Of a stretch of 64,000 nt of DNA, positions 12,000 through 22,245 are shown in pieces. Within the stretch, counting starts at the first letter, position 1. Every line of letters begins with the position of its first letter. The translations under genes were made by a program, and so were the position numbers. The notes beneath the pieces were generated by a model. The model searched no databases and was not told the DNA's origin. It was given only the letters and a program-made list of their open reading frames with translations. The DNA comes from Artemisia argyi (lineage: Eukaryota > Streptophyta > Magnoliopsida > Asterales > Asteraceae): the NCBI GenBank assembly GCA_030686995.1, contig CM060685.1, forward strand, positions 26,236,065 through 26,300,064, read 5' to 3'.

Positions 12000-13280
12000 A
12001 CGTTGGTCCCCATTATCTTGTCGTCACGGTTTCCTCCAGCTCCACGGTTTCCATTATTGTACCCATTACCACCCGATCCTTGATTTCCTCGGTTCCACGA
12101 TTCCCTACACTCATTCCTATAATGTCCCTTCTTTCCACATCCATAACAAGTAACATTTGCCTTACTCATAGTTTCAAGAGTAGCTTGAACCATAGCAAGT
12201 GCGAGCTCTACAATCCTTAGCTATGTGTCCCATCTTAGAGCAATTCTTGCACATCACAGTACATCGTCCAGAATGATTCTTATAACATCGGTTACACTTG
12301 GGTGTATCTCCATTGTAGTTCTTCTTGTCTCCATCTCCCATAGCATAAGCTCTAGTAGTTGTTTGTCGCTTGTTTCGATGATCATTACCCTTAGAGTGAT
12401 TTTCCCTCTTCCTCTTTCCATTCTTGTCTTTCTCAGCTTCTTCCAATGCCAACGAGTCCATCAATTGTTGAGCAATAGTAATAGCCTCATGAATGTTTGC
12501 AGGCTTAGCAGAAATCACATCGTTCCTTGTAGCTACCGGTAACCCATCGGTATACCTCTCAATCCTTTGAGTCTCAGTCCTAACCATATCGGGACAAAGT
12601 AAGGCTAACTCTCAATAACGGCGATTGTAAGTTGCCATATCGGTACCTTTCACCTTATGGTTCCAGAACTCAATCTCCAGCTTCTTAATCTCATTCCTTG
12701 GACAGTAAGTCTGAATCAGCAAAGACTTAAATTGCTCCCAAGTCATAGCATAAGCCACATCACTCCCAACCGAGTTACGGTAATTGTTCCACCAAGTTAA
12801 AGCTTCATCCTTGAAAGTAAAAGAAGCAAACTTTACCTTCGTATTCTCCGCACAACCACTGACATTAAACACTGACTCAGTCTTCTCTATCCACCTGACC
12901 AAGTATACCACTCCTTCAGTTCCACCAAACTCAACGGGTCCACAAATTTTAAACTCCTTGTAGTTACATCCATTAGCACGAACAGGTGGAAATGTTCCAG
13001 CAGAATTGTTGGAATGATTTGACTCAGCTAGTAGCTCAGCAACTCGTTGTTCCACAAGTTGATTGATCATTGCTTGATCCACAGTAGGTGCGTTGAGTGG
13101 AACATGATCATTGTCTCCCTGAACATCAACATTTTGATTCCTGTTGTTGCGGTTAGTAGTGTCCAGGTTATCAGGAGTAGGGGTCTCAACATTTCGAGTA
13201 GGACGGCGTCCTCGACGACCAGGGGTAGTCGTTGCAGGACCAGTTCTGGTAGCTCTAACAGGGTTTCGTCGTGGGGCCAT
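12000..13280 (-). pseudogene. gag: Tekay gag, interrupted
   Basis: Starts at the ATG read from 13280 (MAPRRNPVRATRTG). The retrotransposon gag domain (FKDEALTWWNNYRNSVG...WEQFKSLLIQTYCP) is intact up to a TGA at 12614-12612. The frame then continues (LALLCPDMVRTETQRIERYTDGLP) into a first zinc knuckle (CKNCSKMGHIAKDC). A frameshift near 12190-12200 precedes a second knuckle (CYGCGKKGHYRNEC), and another near 12003 precedes the protease. Gag would form the particle and bind RNA; here at least one stop and two frameshifts break it. Confidence 0.93.
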
Positions 13281-13640
13281 TGATCTGAAACATCATACAA
13301 GTTCATGAGTCTCCGATAGAACTCATCATATGCTCAACAAGAATTAAATCAACGAAGCCAAGTCATGGAAAGAATATCAACAATACACCACAAGACATCA
13401 ATAAAGCGAATAGGGACTCAATTTCCACAACATCCAAAAACCACATAATACCATATAGTAATAACCATCAACCATACAATAAAGATCCAACATCGTTCCA
13501 ACTACCGAAAAACACAAAAGATAATAATCGTTCCAAACGAGACGAATAATCAGCGGAAAATACATCAAAATAGGATAACTAGCTTTTCTATCCGAACACT
13601 CCTCGGTGTAGAAAGCAACAAGATAACATAACCCAAACAT
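13281..13640 (-). other. Linker between extra ORF and gag
   Basis: AT-rich 360-bp interval inside the element. No convincing coding sequence is seen. Confidence 0.5.
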
Positions 13641-14723
13641 CTAGCCACGCTGCTGGAGGAGGTTCCTTAACTCCTGCCTCAAGCCCTCAAGCTCTCTCCA
13701 TGGTGATCCCAACTCCACACCATGGGTGTCACTGTCTCTCTTGAGGTCAGCCACCTCCTTCTCCAGCTCGGCATTCCTTTGCCATAACTTGCGGTCGGCC
13801 TCTCGAGCTGTAATAAAACCTCGCTGTAAACTCTTGATATGCTCATGAATCTCCATCAAACCTCTCCTCATCTCAGTAACTCTCCTCTCAGCCGTAACCA
13901 TGTCAATCCTCAACTCCCCAATGAACTCAACGGTCACCCTATCAATCCGCTCAGACATACGTGTAACCCTCTTACCAAGATCAGTAATCTGAGCCCACAT
14001 CCTACCAGTCTCACCTAACTCTGCATGCTCAGCAGAAACCTCAGAAGGTGCATCCGACTCAACGGGACTACCAGGTGGCAACTCAAACAAAAATGGATGA
14101 TTAGGTGAAACATGCTCAATCGGATGTATAGGTGAATCAGGCTCCTCAGCCTGAGCTGGCGGTACTAACAAATCATCATCATCAGGCATCTCCTCCTCCT
14201 GAGGGTCATCCTCCTCCTCAGGGTCATCATCATCACCCTGCTCAGCCTCCTGAGGGTCATCAGCCTCATCCTCACCCTCGTACTCCTCCTCCTCCTCATC
14301 GGAAGAGTACATGATCAATCGTCGTCTCCTAACAGGTGAACCATGTGGTGAAGGGGTAGGTGATCTAGGATGACGACGCAATGATGCAGGTGGTGCATCT
14401 GACAGGAGAGAGTGAGCATCCAACTGTAAAGGTGGTGAAGTAGGGCGTACCGACATACGTGCCGTAGCTCGGTGGGCAAAACATGGAGCCACACGAGCCA
14501 AAGCCTGATGAAGAGTAAGCTGCCTGGATGTACCAGAGAGCCCTAGAGAAGATGAGGGTCCCTGCGTAGATGCAGCAGGCAGTGCTGAAGTAGAAGCTGT
14601 CGGTGACACAATAGCTGAATGCATGGCAACCCTGTAAGGATCATCAGGAGCCATGGTGATCTGTGCTGGGTGTACAGGTGCAGTAAGAATATCCTCAGCA
14701 ACGTCAAACATACGGGAGGCCAT
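13641..14723 (-). CDS. Extra ORF upstream of gag, acidic coiled-coil protein
   Basis: An uninterrupted 360-codon frame lies between the primer site and gag, same strand. I start it at the ATG read from 14723 (MASRMFDVAEDIL), because the open frame extends only four codons further without an ATG. It has a Ser/Pro/Ala-rich N-terminal part, a basic patch (SPVRRRRLIMYSSDEEEEE), an Asp/Glu/Pro-rich stretch at roughly residues 140-200, then a helical heptad-like C-terminal third (about 240-355; RVTRMSERIDRV, ELEKEVADLKRD, ELRNLLQQRG). No enzyme motif or zinc finger is present. I recall similar acidic coiled-coil ORFs before gag in Asteraceae Gypsy elements, and Ogre elements also carry a pre-gag ORF; homology is untested. 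It is intact although gag-pol is broken. Function unknown. Confidence 0.75.
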   Translation of the reverse strand: MASRMFDVAEDILTAPVHPAQITMAPDDPYRVAMHSAIVSPTASTSALPAASTQGPSSSLGLSGTSRQLTLHQALARVAPCFAHRATARMSVRPTSPPLQLDAHSLLSDAPPASLRRHPRSPTPSPHGSPVRRRRLIMYSSDEEEEEYEGEDEADDPQEAEQGDDDDPEEEDDPQEEEMPDDDDLLVPPAQAEEPDSPIHPIEHVSPNHPFLFELPPGSPVESDAPSEVSAEHAELGETGRMWAQITDLGKRVTRMSERIDRVTVEFIGELRIDMVTAERRVTEMRRGLMEIHEHIKSLQRGFITAREADRKLWQRNAELEKEVADLKRDSDTHGVELGSPWRELEGLRQELRNLLQQRG

Positions 14724-15115
14724 AGTCTGTGACAACGGCGTAGGGTAGGTGTAAGTGTTTCAAAACAACTAAACCGAGAACTCAAAATACCATATCAAAA
14801 ATCCTCATATAATTCCAAATCATATATATCAAGAAAGATTTAAAATACCGCATTACTAAAATCATTCGTAAAACAATTAAGCCATATAATTCCTCAAAAC
14901 GCATATAATTCCACAAAACGCCATTATATCACTAAATCAATAAACCTCAATCCTCAAATCATCTCAAGAATCCCATATCTAATAATCATCTCAATATACC
15001 TCAATAATAATAATGATGCATCGGCTTGGCGGGCTGGCGGGCAATGGTCGAGGATTGTTTTCTATAAAAATCGGTGATAGTTTAGGTGTCAATTTACCTA
15101 GTTCTCTATAACCTT
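14724..15115 (-). other. 5' leader of Tekay element
   Basis: Untranslated leader between the primer-binding site and the extra ORF. No further feature is seen. Confidence 0.5.
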
Positions 15116-15128
15116 GGCTCTGATACCA
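15116..15128 (-). promoter_or_regulatory. Primer-binding site, tRNA-iMet
   Basis: Minus strand reads TGGTATCAGAGCC three bases inside the 5' LTR. It is complementary to the 3' end of plant initiator-Met tRNA and fixes the element's orientation. Confidence 0.95.
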
Positions 15129-15131
15129 ATC

Positions 15132-18100
15132 TGTAACACCCCTAAAATTTGATACAGCGGAAGACTCACAAGCTTTCGGGGTGCTACGGGGATTGGTATC
15201 CATTCAAAGTCATGAAAGAACGAGATAAAGTAAACATAAGAAAAACACAACCAAAACGGGTTTTAAAGTTTACATTTATCCTAAGAATTATCCAAAGTAA
15301 GGCCCAAGAGAAATAACATAGGTCCACAATAGTTTATCAGAGTTTTAGAAAATAGATCCATAACCGGTGCCATTGCCAAGCCTCCAATCCAAGCATCCAA
15401 AGGGCATCACTTAATTACCTGAGAAAATGTGCTAAAAGTCAGCTTTCGCTAGTGAGATCATAGGTTTAAATTCATAATTCAATATAGTGGACATATACGC
15501 AAAACGCTTGCTAGCTAGACTAGGCCTCAATCATCCAACCAAATAATCCAACCAATATAATCCAACCAAATCAAATCAACCCTATAGGTGCACGCTATAG
15601 CCCAAATCAATCCAATCAATAGCTTGCCTAGCTCAAGTCTAGGCCTCGCTCTATAATCAATCCAATAGCTTACCTAGTTCGGGACTAGGCCTCGCTCAAC
15701 AACCAAATCAATAGCTTACCCAGTTCGGGACTAGGCCTCGCTTAATTCTACCTAGTTCTATAAGCATAGCAAGTTTTAAAATAAATAAAGTGATAATAGT
15801 CCACATAAAACATTTGCACGTTTCTCACCCCAAGTATTGAAAACAAAGTTCAAGAGTAAAAGTGGGGCTATGACTCACCTCAAGTCCAGCAAATCCTCAA
15901 AAGAAAACGATAGATGAAAGACGTAAGCAAACTCAAGCAACTCACGTAACGGCAACTACAGACTCGGCACTTCCTAACAATATCAAGCTCATTCAGAAAT
16001 CATTTCCTCAAAAATCAATTATTCCCATTCCCGAACGTATTCCATTTTACTTTCCAAAAATATCCATTTCTCCAATTAACTTCATATTGATTTGAAATTT
16101 GACGTTTGGTATCCATACGGGTGGAGGGTCGACACAACTCAAACCAAAAATCCTCAACGAACGAAATAATAAACCATCTATAGGTCTAATATTAGCCCAA
16201 TATATTATTTAAATAAATCATCGAAGCTTATCAAATCCATCGATTTGGTAATCCCCCATATTTATTTACGTAATATATCGTTCCAAAATTATACCCAGCC
16301 TAGAGCACATAGCACAAAGAATTCTATTTGGTATATATCGTAGTCCAATAAATTCCCTATATATATCGTCAAATCGGCCAAATTCCACGAGATACATAGT
16401 AATTTATTATCCTAATACATATACCACAACCTATGGGCGTCATGGGATATGATGCCCATTAATATACTCATTTTATATAGCCAAATAACTCGATCTAATC
16501 CGTCGATTAAATAAGTCAGTTGTTATAGAAAATGGTTATATTAACCGTCATATATCCGTGACAACACAAAAGTCACAATATAAAGCCCACTTGAACTTTA
16601 AGTAACCACAACTCATATAACTCGATAAGTTTTCCAAATTTATAAAAGTCATCATGTTTTTATTTATTACTCACCCGACTTATTAGTTCTCGACATTATT
16701 TCAAGTTATTTATTAATAACAATATTCCGACATTTATTGCACTATTTGCATAGTATAATAATTATCGTTATATTATTATAACGTTTACTCGTGATCATTT
16801 TATTATTAATATACGCATTTATATATATATACATACGTTTATCACGTCTATATACGTATATAAACGATTATATTATCAATAATATTATTACGAGTATTGT
16901 TTTTAATGTTTGATTTTACATATTTATCGAGTCATAAGAATTTGGTCACATGTCCGAGTCATCACTCTCGGCTCATAGTCCAAGTTCAAAATAATAATCA
17001 AGTCAAAATAAATAATCCAACTCCGTCCAAATCCATCCCAAATCCACGTGCTACAACATGAGGGTCCGACTACGGCACCCGACTAACCTATCTCCGTCAT
17101 CTAATTGACCGTCTCACAATCGGTCCCCAAATCCAAACTCGTCAACACAACTCCACAATATCAAGGTTAATTCATTTGCCGAAACCATGAGGTTACGGAC
17201 TCAACTCCACTTCGGCCAACAACAATAATAATAACAATAAAATGCCCAAGTCTCAACATCACATAACAACACTATGAATCACAACAAGTAAACATCAAAT
17301 TATACCATTACCGGGTTGGTTTACCAAGCCAAAACCCGAGCCGAATGACCCACTTGGGTTTCGACTAGAACCGTGAGTCACAAAGACTTGAACCCAAGAC
17401 CTATTTGGTCTTGGCTTAGGCTCACCCGAGCCGTTCCAAAGCTGCCAAATGGACCCATTCGGGTCGTGGCACAACCAAAACCACAACAAGCTTCGAATAG
17501 ACTCCCACTCGAGTCAACAATCGAACCAACGGACCAAAGGGGTCACGTTGAGCTCCCAAACGAGCCACATAACAAAAACCATCGGACCAAGAGTCACGTA
17601 CAAGCTCTAGATCGAGCCAAGATGAAACCACACCGAGACCCTAGGGTCTCGGTTGAGCTCTAACGAGCCAAACACAAACCAAACGCATCCAAAAATCCAA
17701 TCCGAGCACCAAATCAATCACAAGTCGACCTCCATGGATACCAAACTCATTTTTTTATTAAAACCCATCATCATTTCAAATTGTAACACCCAAACTATCA
17801 AGATTAAACTCGGGTTCAACTCAAAATAGTCAAACCCGACGCAAAACTCGCGATTACTCACCTTCTATTCGAATAAAAATCAAGAAAAATTGATGGTGTG
17901 GTAGTGTGGGATGTGTGGGTGCGACGATATCAATAAAAACGGGTGGGGGGTTTGTTTTGAGCGCGTGTAGTATCCCAAAAGAAAGAGGAGATGGTGGGGA
18001 ATCTTTTTATGGTGGCGGTGTGGTAAGGTGGCCGGCGGTGGTGACGGTGTTGGGGTTGTAGGCGGCGGCGACAAGGGAGAGAAGAAAGGGAGGTGTGTGG

Positions 18101-18633
18101 TGATGATAATATGTGAGGGTTAGGGTTAAGGAAGGGGTATTATACCCGAAATTTACACTACTAGTCCCTCTAGTTCTCTCATTCCCATTTAAGCCACGAA
18201 TACTTTTAAGTTTAGGTGAATATTAATAACCGGTTCTCCCGTAACACGATCACTTACTTTCATAAACGTTAAACATCGTCGAAATATATTTTATAATCCA
18301 CCATTAACTCCCAAAACATTTCTCGATTCACATAAAAGATAAAACGTTCATTTGATCGATATAACGCGACCACTATCCAAAAGATTTAAACTCGTTAGGT
18401 TTTTCTAGTGCCGGAGTCAATGTAGTGCCAAATAATCATCTCAAAAACAAATCACCGAGAATAAACCAAGCCAATAATTAAAAATTCAATTTCCATAAAT
18501 AACGTAGGTTAAAAATCACATTCCAATGTTCACAAAATCTCATCACAAATAAACTTTTCATATATTCCAAAAATCATAATTTTTAAAGTAATGCGAGTTT
18601 TCAAAAGGGCTCCCTAATTTGCCAGTTGTCACA
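15132..18633 (-). repeat. 5' LTR of Tekay element
   Basis: 3502 bp, partner of 5028-8536. Promoter elements were not assigned with confidence. Confidence 0.95.
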
Positions 18634-19365
18634 GTTTTTCCGGATATCCGTATATAAACTTTAAATAATAATTACATGGGTCGTTATAAGTACAATCGCG
18701 TATATTTATTTTTATATCACAACAACTCGTACTTACCATTTGATAATTATATTACCGTTAATAATAATTTAACTGTATTTAATATTCAAACCCGTGTACA
18801 TATAGAGTAAACTTTTAAATAGGATAACATGAATTCTTATTTATATTTAACGTACATTGTAAAAAGATATTTAAATAGATAAAAGTTTGAAACTAATATT
18901 TATTTTAAAAGTATTTAACTTATATTAAAACTAATTCGTACATTTATAAAATTTTGTAAGTTTAATAGATGGAAGTCTCAAATCGATACTAATACTCATG
19001 TAATTGTAAACAAAGTTCATATTATAAAGTGTAGGGGGTATAAAGTGTAAGGGGTTATTTGTTTATTATCTAAAATTATAAAAAAAAAAAAAAAAAAAAC
19101 ATAAAGATTTATAATTTTACACTTAACTCCACATAATATATTTAAAATTCAACCACTAATATTTTATTAATTACTTCATCTTTTTTTAAGTTTTTATTTT
19201 CATAAATTTGACACCTATATTTTTATGTATTTTTTTCCTCGATCAAATCTCCACCAAATTTATAAAAGTTTCACCAAAATCAAGTCAATTTTGACTTTTT
19301 ATTGACCAATCATATTGCTCGATTTCGCCTGTGTGTCAAAATCGAGCATTCTTATTGGTCCAATT
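18634..19365. repeat. Diverged tandem segment b, right part
   Basis: Continues 4910-5027 after removal of the Tekay element and matches 3120-4490. It also supplies the empty site for the palindromic MITE at 3514-4171. An A homopolymer lies at about 19081-19099. No gene is seen. Confidence 0.85.
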
Positions 19366-19649
19366 TTTTTTCCACTAAGATTGTTTTGTAAAAAAAAACC
19401 CCGAAATGATGTAATTCTTTTATTATATAAAAGATTTATCATAGTATTAATCTAACAATTTTATTTTCGAGTTTAAGTCAGAATGCCTAATATTTTGTAA
19501 GGCATCTATATTTGTCATATATGACAAATATTTGTCATATATCCAAAGAATCAATCTTATCTATTCATTTTTATCTAAATTAATAAAAATTTATTTTTCA
19601 TTTTTTTTAAAACAACATATTTTGCAAACGGTAAATCTTCAAACTATAA

Positions 19650-19950
19650 AAAATACACCGTCGCGACGAGAATTAAATTATCTATCTATAGATATATACT
19701 GCTATATACTTTCGACCATTTTTTTAAAATTTTCGCCTAGAAAAATCACACTTGATTTGTAAAATCATACATGATTTGTAAAAATCACGTGTGATTTGTA
19801 AAAATCAAATCAAATGTGATTTTTACAAATCACGTATTTTGAAAAAAAAATGACGAAAGTATATAGCAGTGCATATCTATAGATAGACAATTTAATTCTC
19901 GTCGCTGTGGTATGATTTTTTTTCGCGTAATGATTAATGGTTTACTATAT
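19650..19950. mobile_element. Palindromic MITE, second family member
   Basis: Inverted arms (CGCGACGAGAATTAAATT.TCTATCTATAGAT... and its complement around 19855-19915) enclose a core of AAATCACATGTGATTT-like repeats. The arms resemble those at 3640-4010, but the core differs. A partial relative lies at 45340-45495. Outer ends and TSD were not resolved. Confidence 0.6.
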
Positions 19951-19978
19951 ATTTAACTTTTTTTTAAAAGGGTGAAAG

Positions 19979-19980
19979 TT

Positions 19981-20055
<75 letters not shown>

Positions 20056-20056
20056 T
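19979..20056. repeat. (TTA)n microsatellite
   Basis: About 25 TTA/ATT units, uninterrupted by eye. Such a tract is prone to length change. Confidence 0.9.
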
Positions 20057-20349
20057 TTGTTCTGATCAAAAAAATGAATTGATAAGATTGGTTCATTGAA
20101 TATATAACAAATATGAGATCTATATTGAACTTTTACCATTATTTGTTATTTGATTAAAATTTAACTTGCGTAGCATCGAATTGATAGCGTATCAGTTGGT
20201 CGTTGCTGATTATTGATTAAGTTGGGGTAGGGTTTTGAATTTAGAGATTAATATATAACAGAAACGTGATATTTTGATATCCATAGAACGAAATACTAAT
20301 GAGAAAGTACTAATGGTGATAGGAAATGATGAAAATAAGAATGCATATA

Positions 20350-21235
20350 CAGTAAAACTTCTATAAATTAATACTCGATAAATTAATAACCTCGATAAAA
20401 TTAATAATTTGTCCAGTCCCAACTTGGGACCAGTACAAATTTGGACTACAATCGATAAAATAATAAGATAATAATTTTTTTGAAACCATAGTGTATATAT
20501 ACTAGTCCCAACGAAACTATAAATTAATAATTACTAAAAATTCCATATATATGTATATATGTGTGTGAGATAGAGATACACTTCAAAATCCTAAGATTGT
20601 TTAGTACTCCCTCCGTCTCTAAATAAATGTCCAGTATTGACTTTCAAAGTTTTTTCTTTTCAACTTTGACCTTAAATTATTTCATTTGTGTTACGTAATA
20701 CTTAATGAAAATTATATCAATGAAAATACATTCAAAATCCAATCTATTCATATGTTTTGCATCAAGTATTGCATAATATAAATAAAATTATTTAAGGTCA
20801 AATTTAAAAAAGGAAGACTTTAAAAGTCGATAGTGGACATTTATTTAGGGAAGGATGTAGTAAAAAATAAATTCATTGTCACTTGTTATTTTTTGTTGAA
20901 GTTCAAATGTATATTGAGTTTATCTCAAAATCTCAAGTGTTGGTGTGTTGTCTTCTTGTATTGCAAAAAAAAAAAAAAAAAAAAAAAATGTTAATTTTAT
21001 TTTCATAAAGTGTGAATATGAATTCATAAAATTTTAATTTGAACTTGTTTTTCAATTTTATTTTTCATCTCTAAGGAGTATACATTGTAACTAGTAATTA
21101 CACTTGAAAATTTTAAGGTCATATATATAAAACCTCTTTAAATTAATAAATTATTAATTTATCGATATAATAATATATCGCTAAATTAATAAAATATCAC
21201 AGTCCCAACATTATTAATTTACAGAGGTTTTACTG
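20350..21235. mobile_element. Emigrant/pogo-like non-autonomous DNA transposon
   Basis: 886-bp insert with inverted ends CAGTAAAACTTCTATAAATT and, from the other end, CAGTAAAACCTCTGTAAATT, flanked by TA at 20348-20349 and 21236-21237. Copy 2 has the uninterrupted site GCATATATCATG at about 47109. Ends of this type with a TA target are typical of Emigrant/Lemi (pogo-type Tc1/mariner) elements. No transposase ORF is present. Confidence 0.85.
20607..20860. mobile_element. Stowaway-like MITE nested in the Emigrant-like element
   Basis: Starts CTCCCTCCGTCTCTAAATAA and ends in the inverted form (TTATTTAGGGAAGGATGTAG), flanked by TA at 20605-20606 and 20861-20862. CTCCCTCCGT is the usual Stowaway terminus. 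Confidence 0.8.
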
Positions 21236-21325
21236 TATCATGATATCCGATTATGAAAAAGAAAGAAAGAAAGATTGTGTAGTTAAGATTAAGTATATGA
21301 GAGCAACATATTCATCCCGGAAAAG

Positions 21326-21357
<32 letters not shown>

Positions 21358-21358
<1 letters not shown>

Positions 21359-21472
21359 CGAGACTTTCTTGCGAGAACCATCTTATCTGCGAGAACTGAG
21401 AGAACCATCAAAAACATACATGCACGCCTTTAATAATTGTAGTTTTGCACATATGTTCTAAAAACAACATAT

Positions 21473-21532
<60 letters not shown>

Positions 21533-21814
21533 ATAGTTGTTCTAAAGAATTTGATAAGAAATTGGAAATACAAAATTTTTCTTTGAAGATGTGCATGTAT
21601 GTTCTTATAAGGTGTGCAACGAACATTTTGCGGCCGTGTGTAAGGTTTTTGTGAAAAAAGAGGATGAATTCATGATGATATTGAAGAACATAGGTGGATA
21701 CTTACGATTATTGATAATTTGCATGCATTTTTATTTTATTTTAAAAGGCGTGCATGTATGTTTTTGGTGGTTCTCTCAGTTATCGCAGATAAGATAGTTC
21801 TCGTAAGAAAGTTT

Positions 21815-21818
<4 letters not shown>
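21358..21818. mobile_element. TIR MITE with long A tract
   Basis: Ends are inverted: GAGACTTTCTTGCGAGAACC on the left, and GAAACTTTCTTACGAGAACT read from the right. The similarity continues through CATACATGCACGCC on both arms, about 70 bp in all. An A run of about 50 lies at 21478-21530. (TA)n tracts on both sides (21328-21357, 21819-21871) hide the target duplication. It is absent from copy 2 near 47190. Confidence 0.75.
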
Positions 21819-21876
<58 letters not shown>

Positions 21877-22139
21877 GAAAAAGGAAAAAAAAAAGTAAAA
21901 ACTGTATTATATTTTGTATAATAAATAAAATACTTTGAATGTATAAAAAGTATAGATAGTAACAGGGGTATCGCAAAGGGTCAATTTATGTTTTATAAAA
22001 GAGATAAAAACCTTTAGAAAAGGGCCAAAGAAGTTACATGGGCCGGGCCATGAAACGAAATGAAAGGTCACATACGACAAAAAGACCAATAAAGAAACAA
22101 GAATAGAATACTCCTACAAGGCTACAATCTAACGTTGGA

Positions 22140-22245
22140 TTCTCTCACACTCTCTCTCTCTCTCACACACAGTAAAAACTCTCTATCACAGTAAAAAGCT
22201 GAACTGGTTCAGAAGAATAAACCGGTCCACAGATCGCCGAAAACA
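22140..22245 (+). promoter_or_regulatory. CT-rich leader of the small membrane protein gene, copy A
   Basis: A (CT)n stretch (CTCTCTCTCTCTC) lies upstream of the first ATG. The matching region of copy B (about 47545-47632) has the same layout. This looks like a plant 5' UTR. No clear TATA box was found. Confidence 0.5.

Larger units (their letters stand above)
5028..18633 (-). mobile_element. Tekay/Del-clade Ty3/Gypsy chromovirus, 13.6 kb
   Basis: Complete LTR retrotransposon on the minus strand: 5' LTR 15132-18633, 3' LTR 5028-8536, both with TG...CA ends. Target-site duplication GTTTT lies at 5023-5027 and 18634-18638. Element order is LTR, tRNA-iMet primer site, 360-codon extra ORF, gag, protease, RT, RNase H, integrase, chromodomain, purine tract, LTR. 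This domain order, the chromodomain and the very long LTRs fit the Tekay (Del) clade of plant chromoviruses. The LTRs differ by about 1% by eye, so the insertion is fairly young. Even so, gag-pol carries several stops and frameshifts, so this copy cannot encode its own full machinery. Confidence 0.95.

Noticed and set aside
15116..15128. tRNA-Met gene
   Set aside because: Only the primer complement is present, with no cloverleaf; the same holds at 24791, 30403 and 59291.
21445..21654. ORFs rich in Lys or Phe across A/T homopolymers (also near 25566, 27121, 28318, 40980)
   Set aside because: They are translations of homopolymer runs and have no other protein character.
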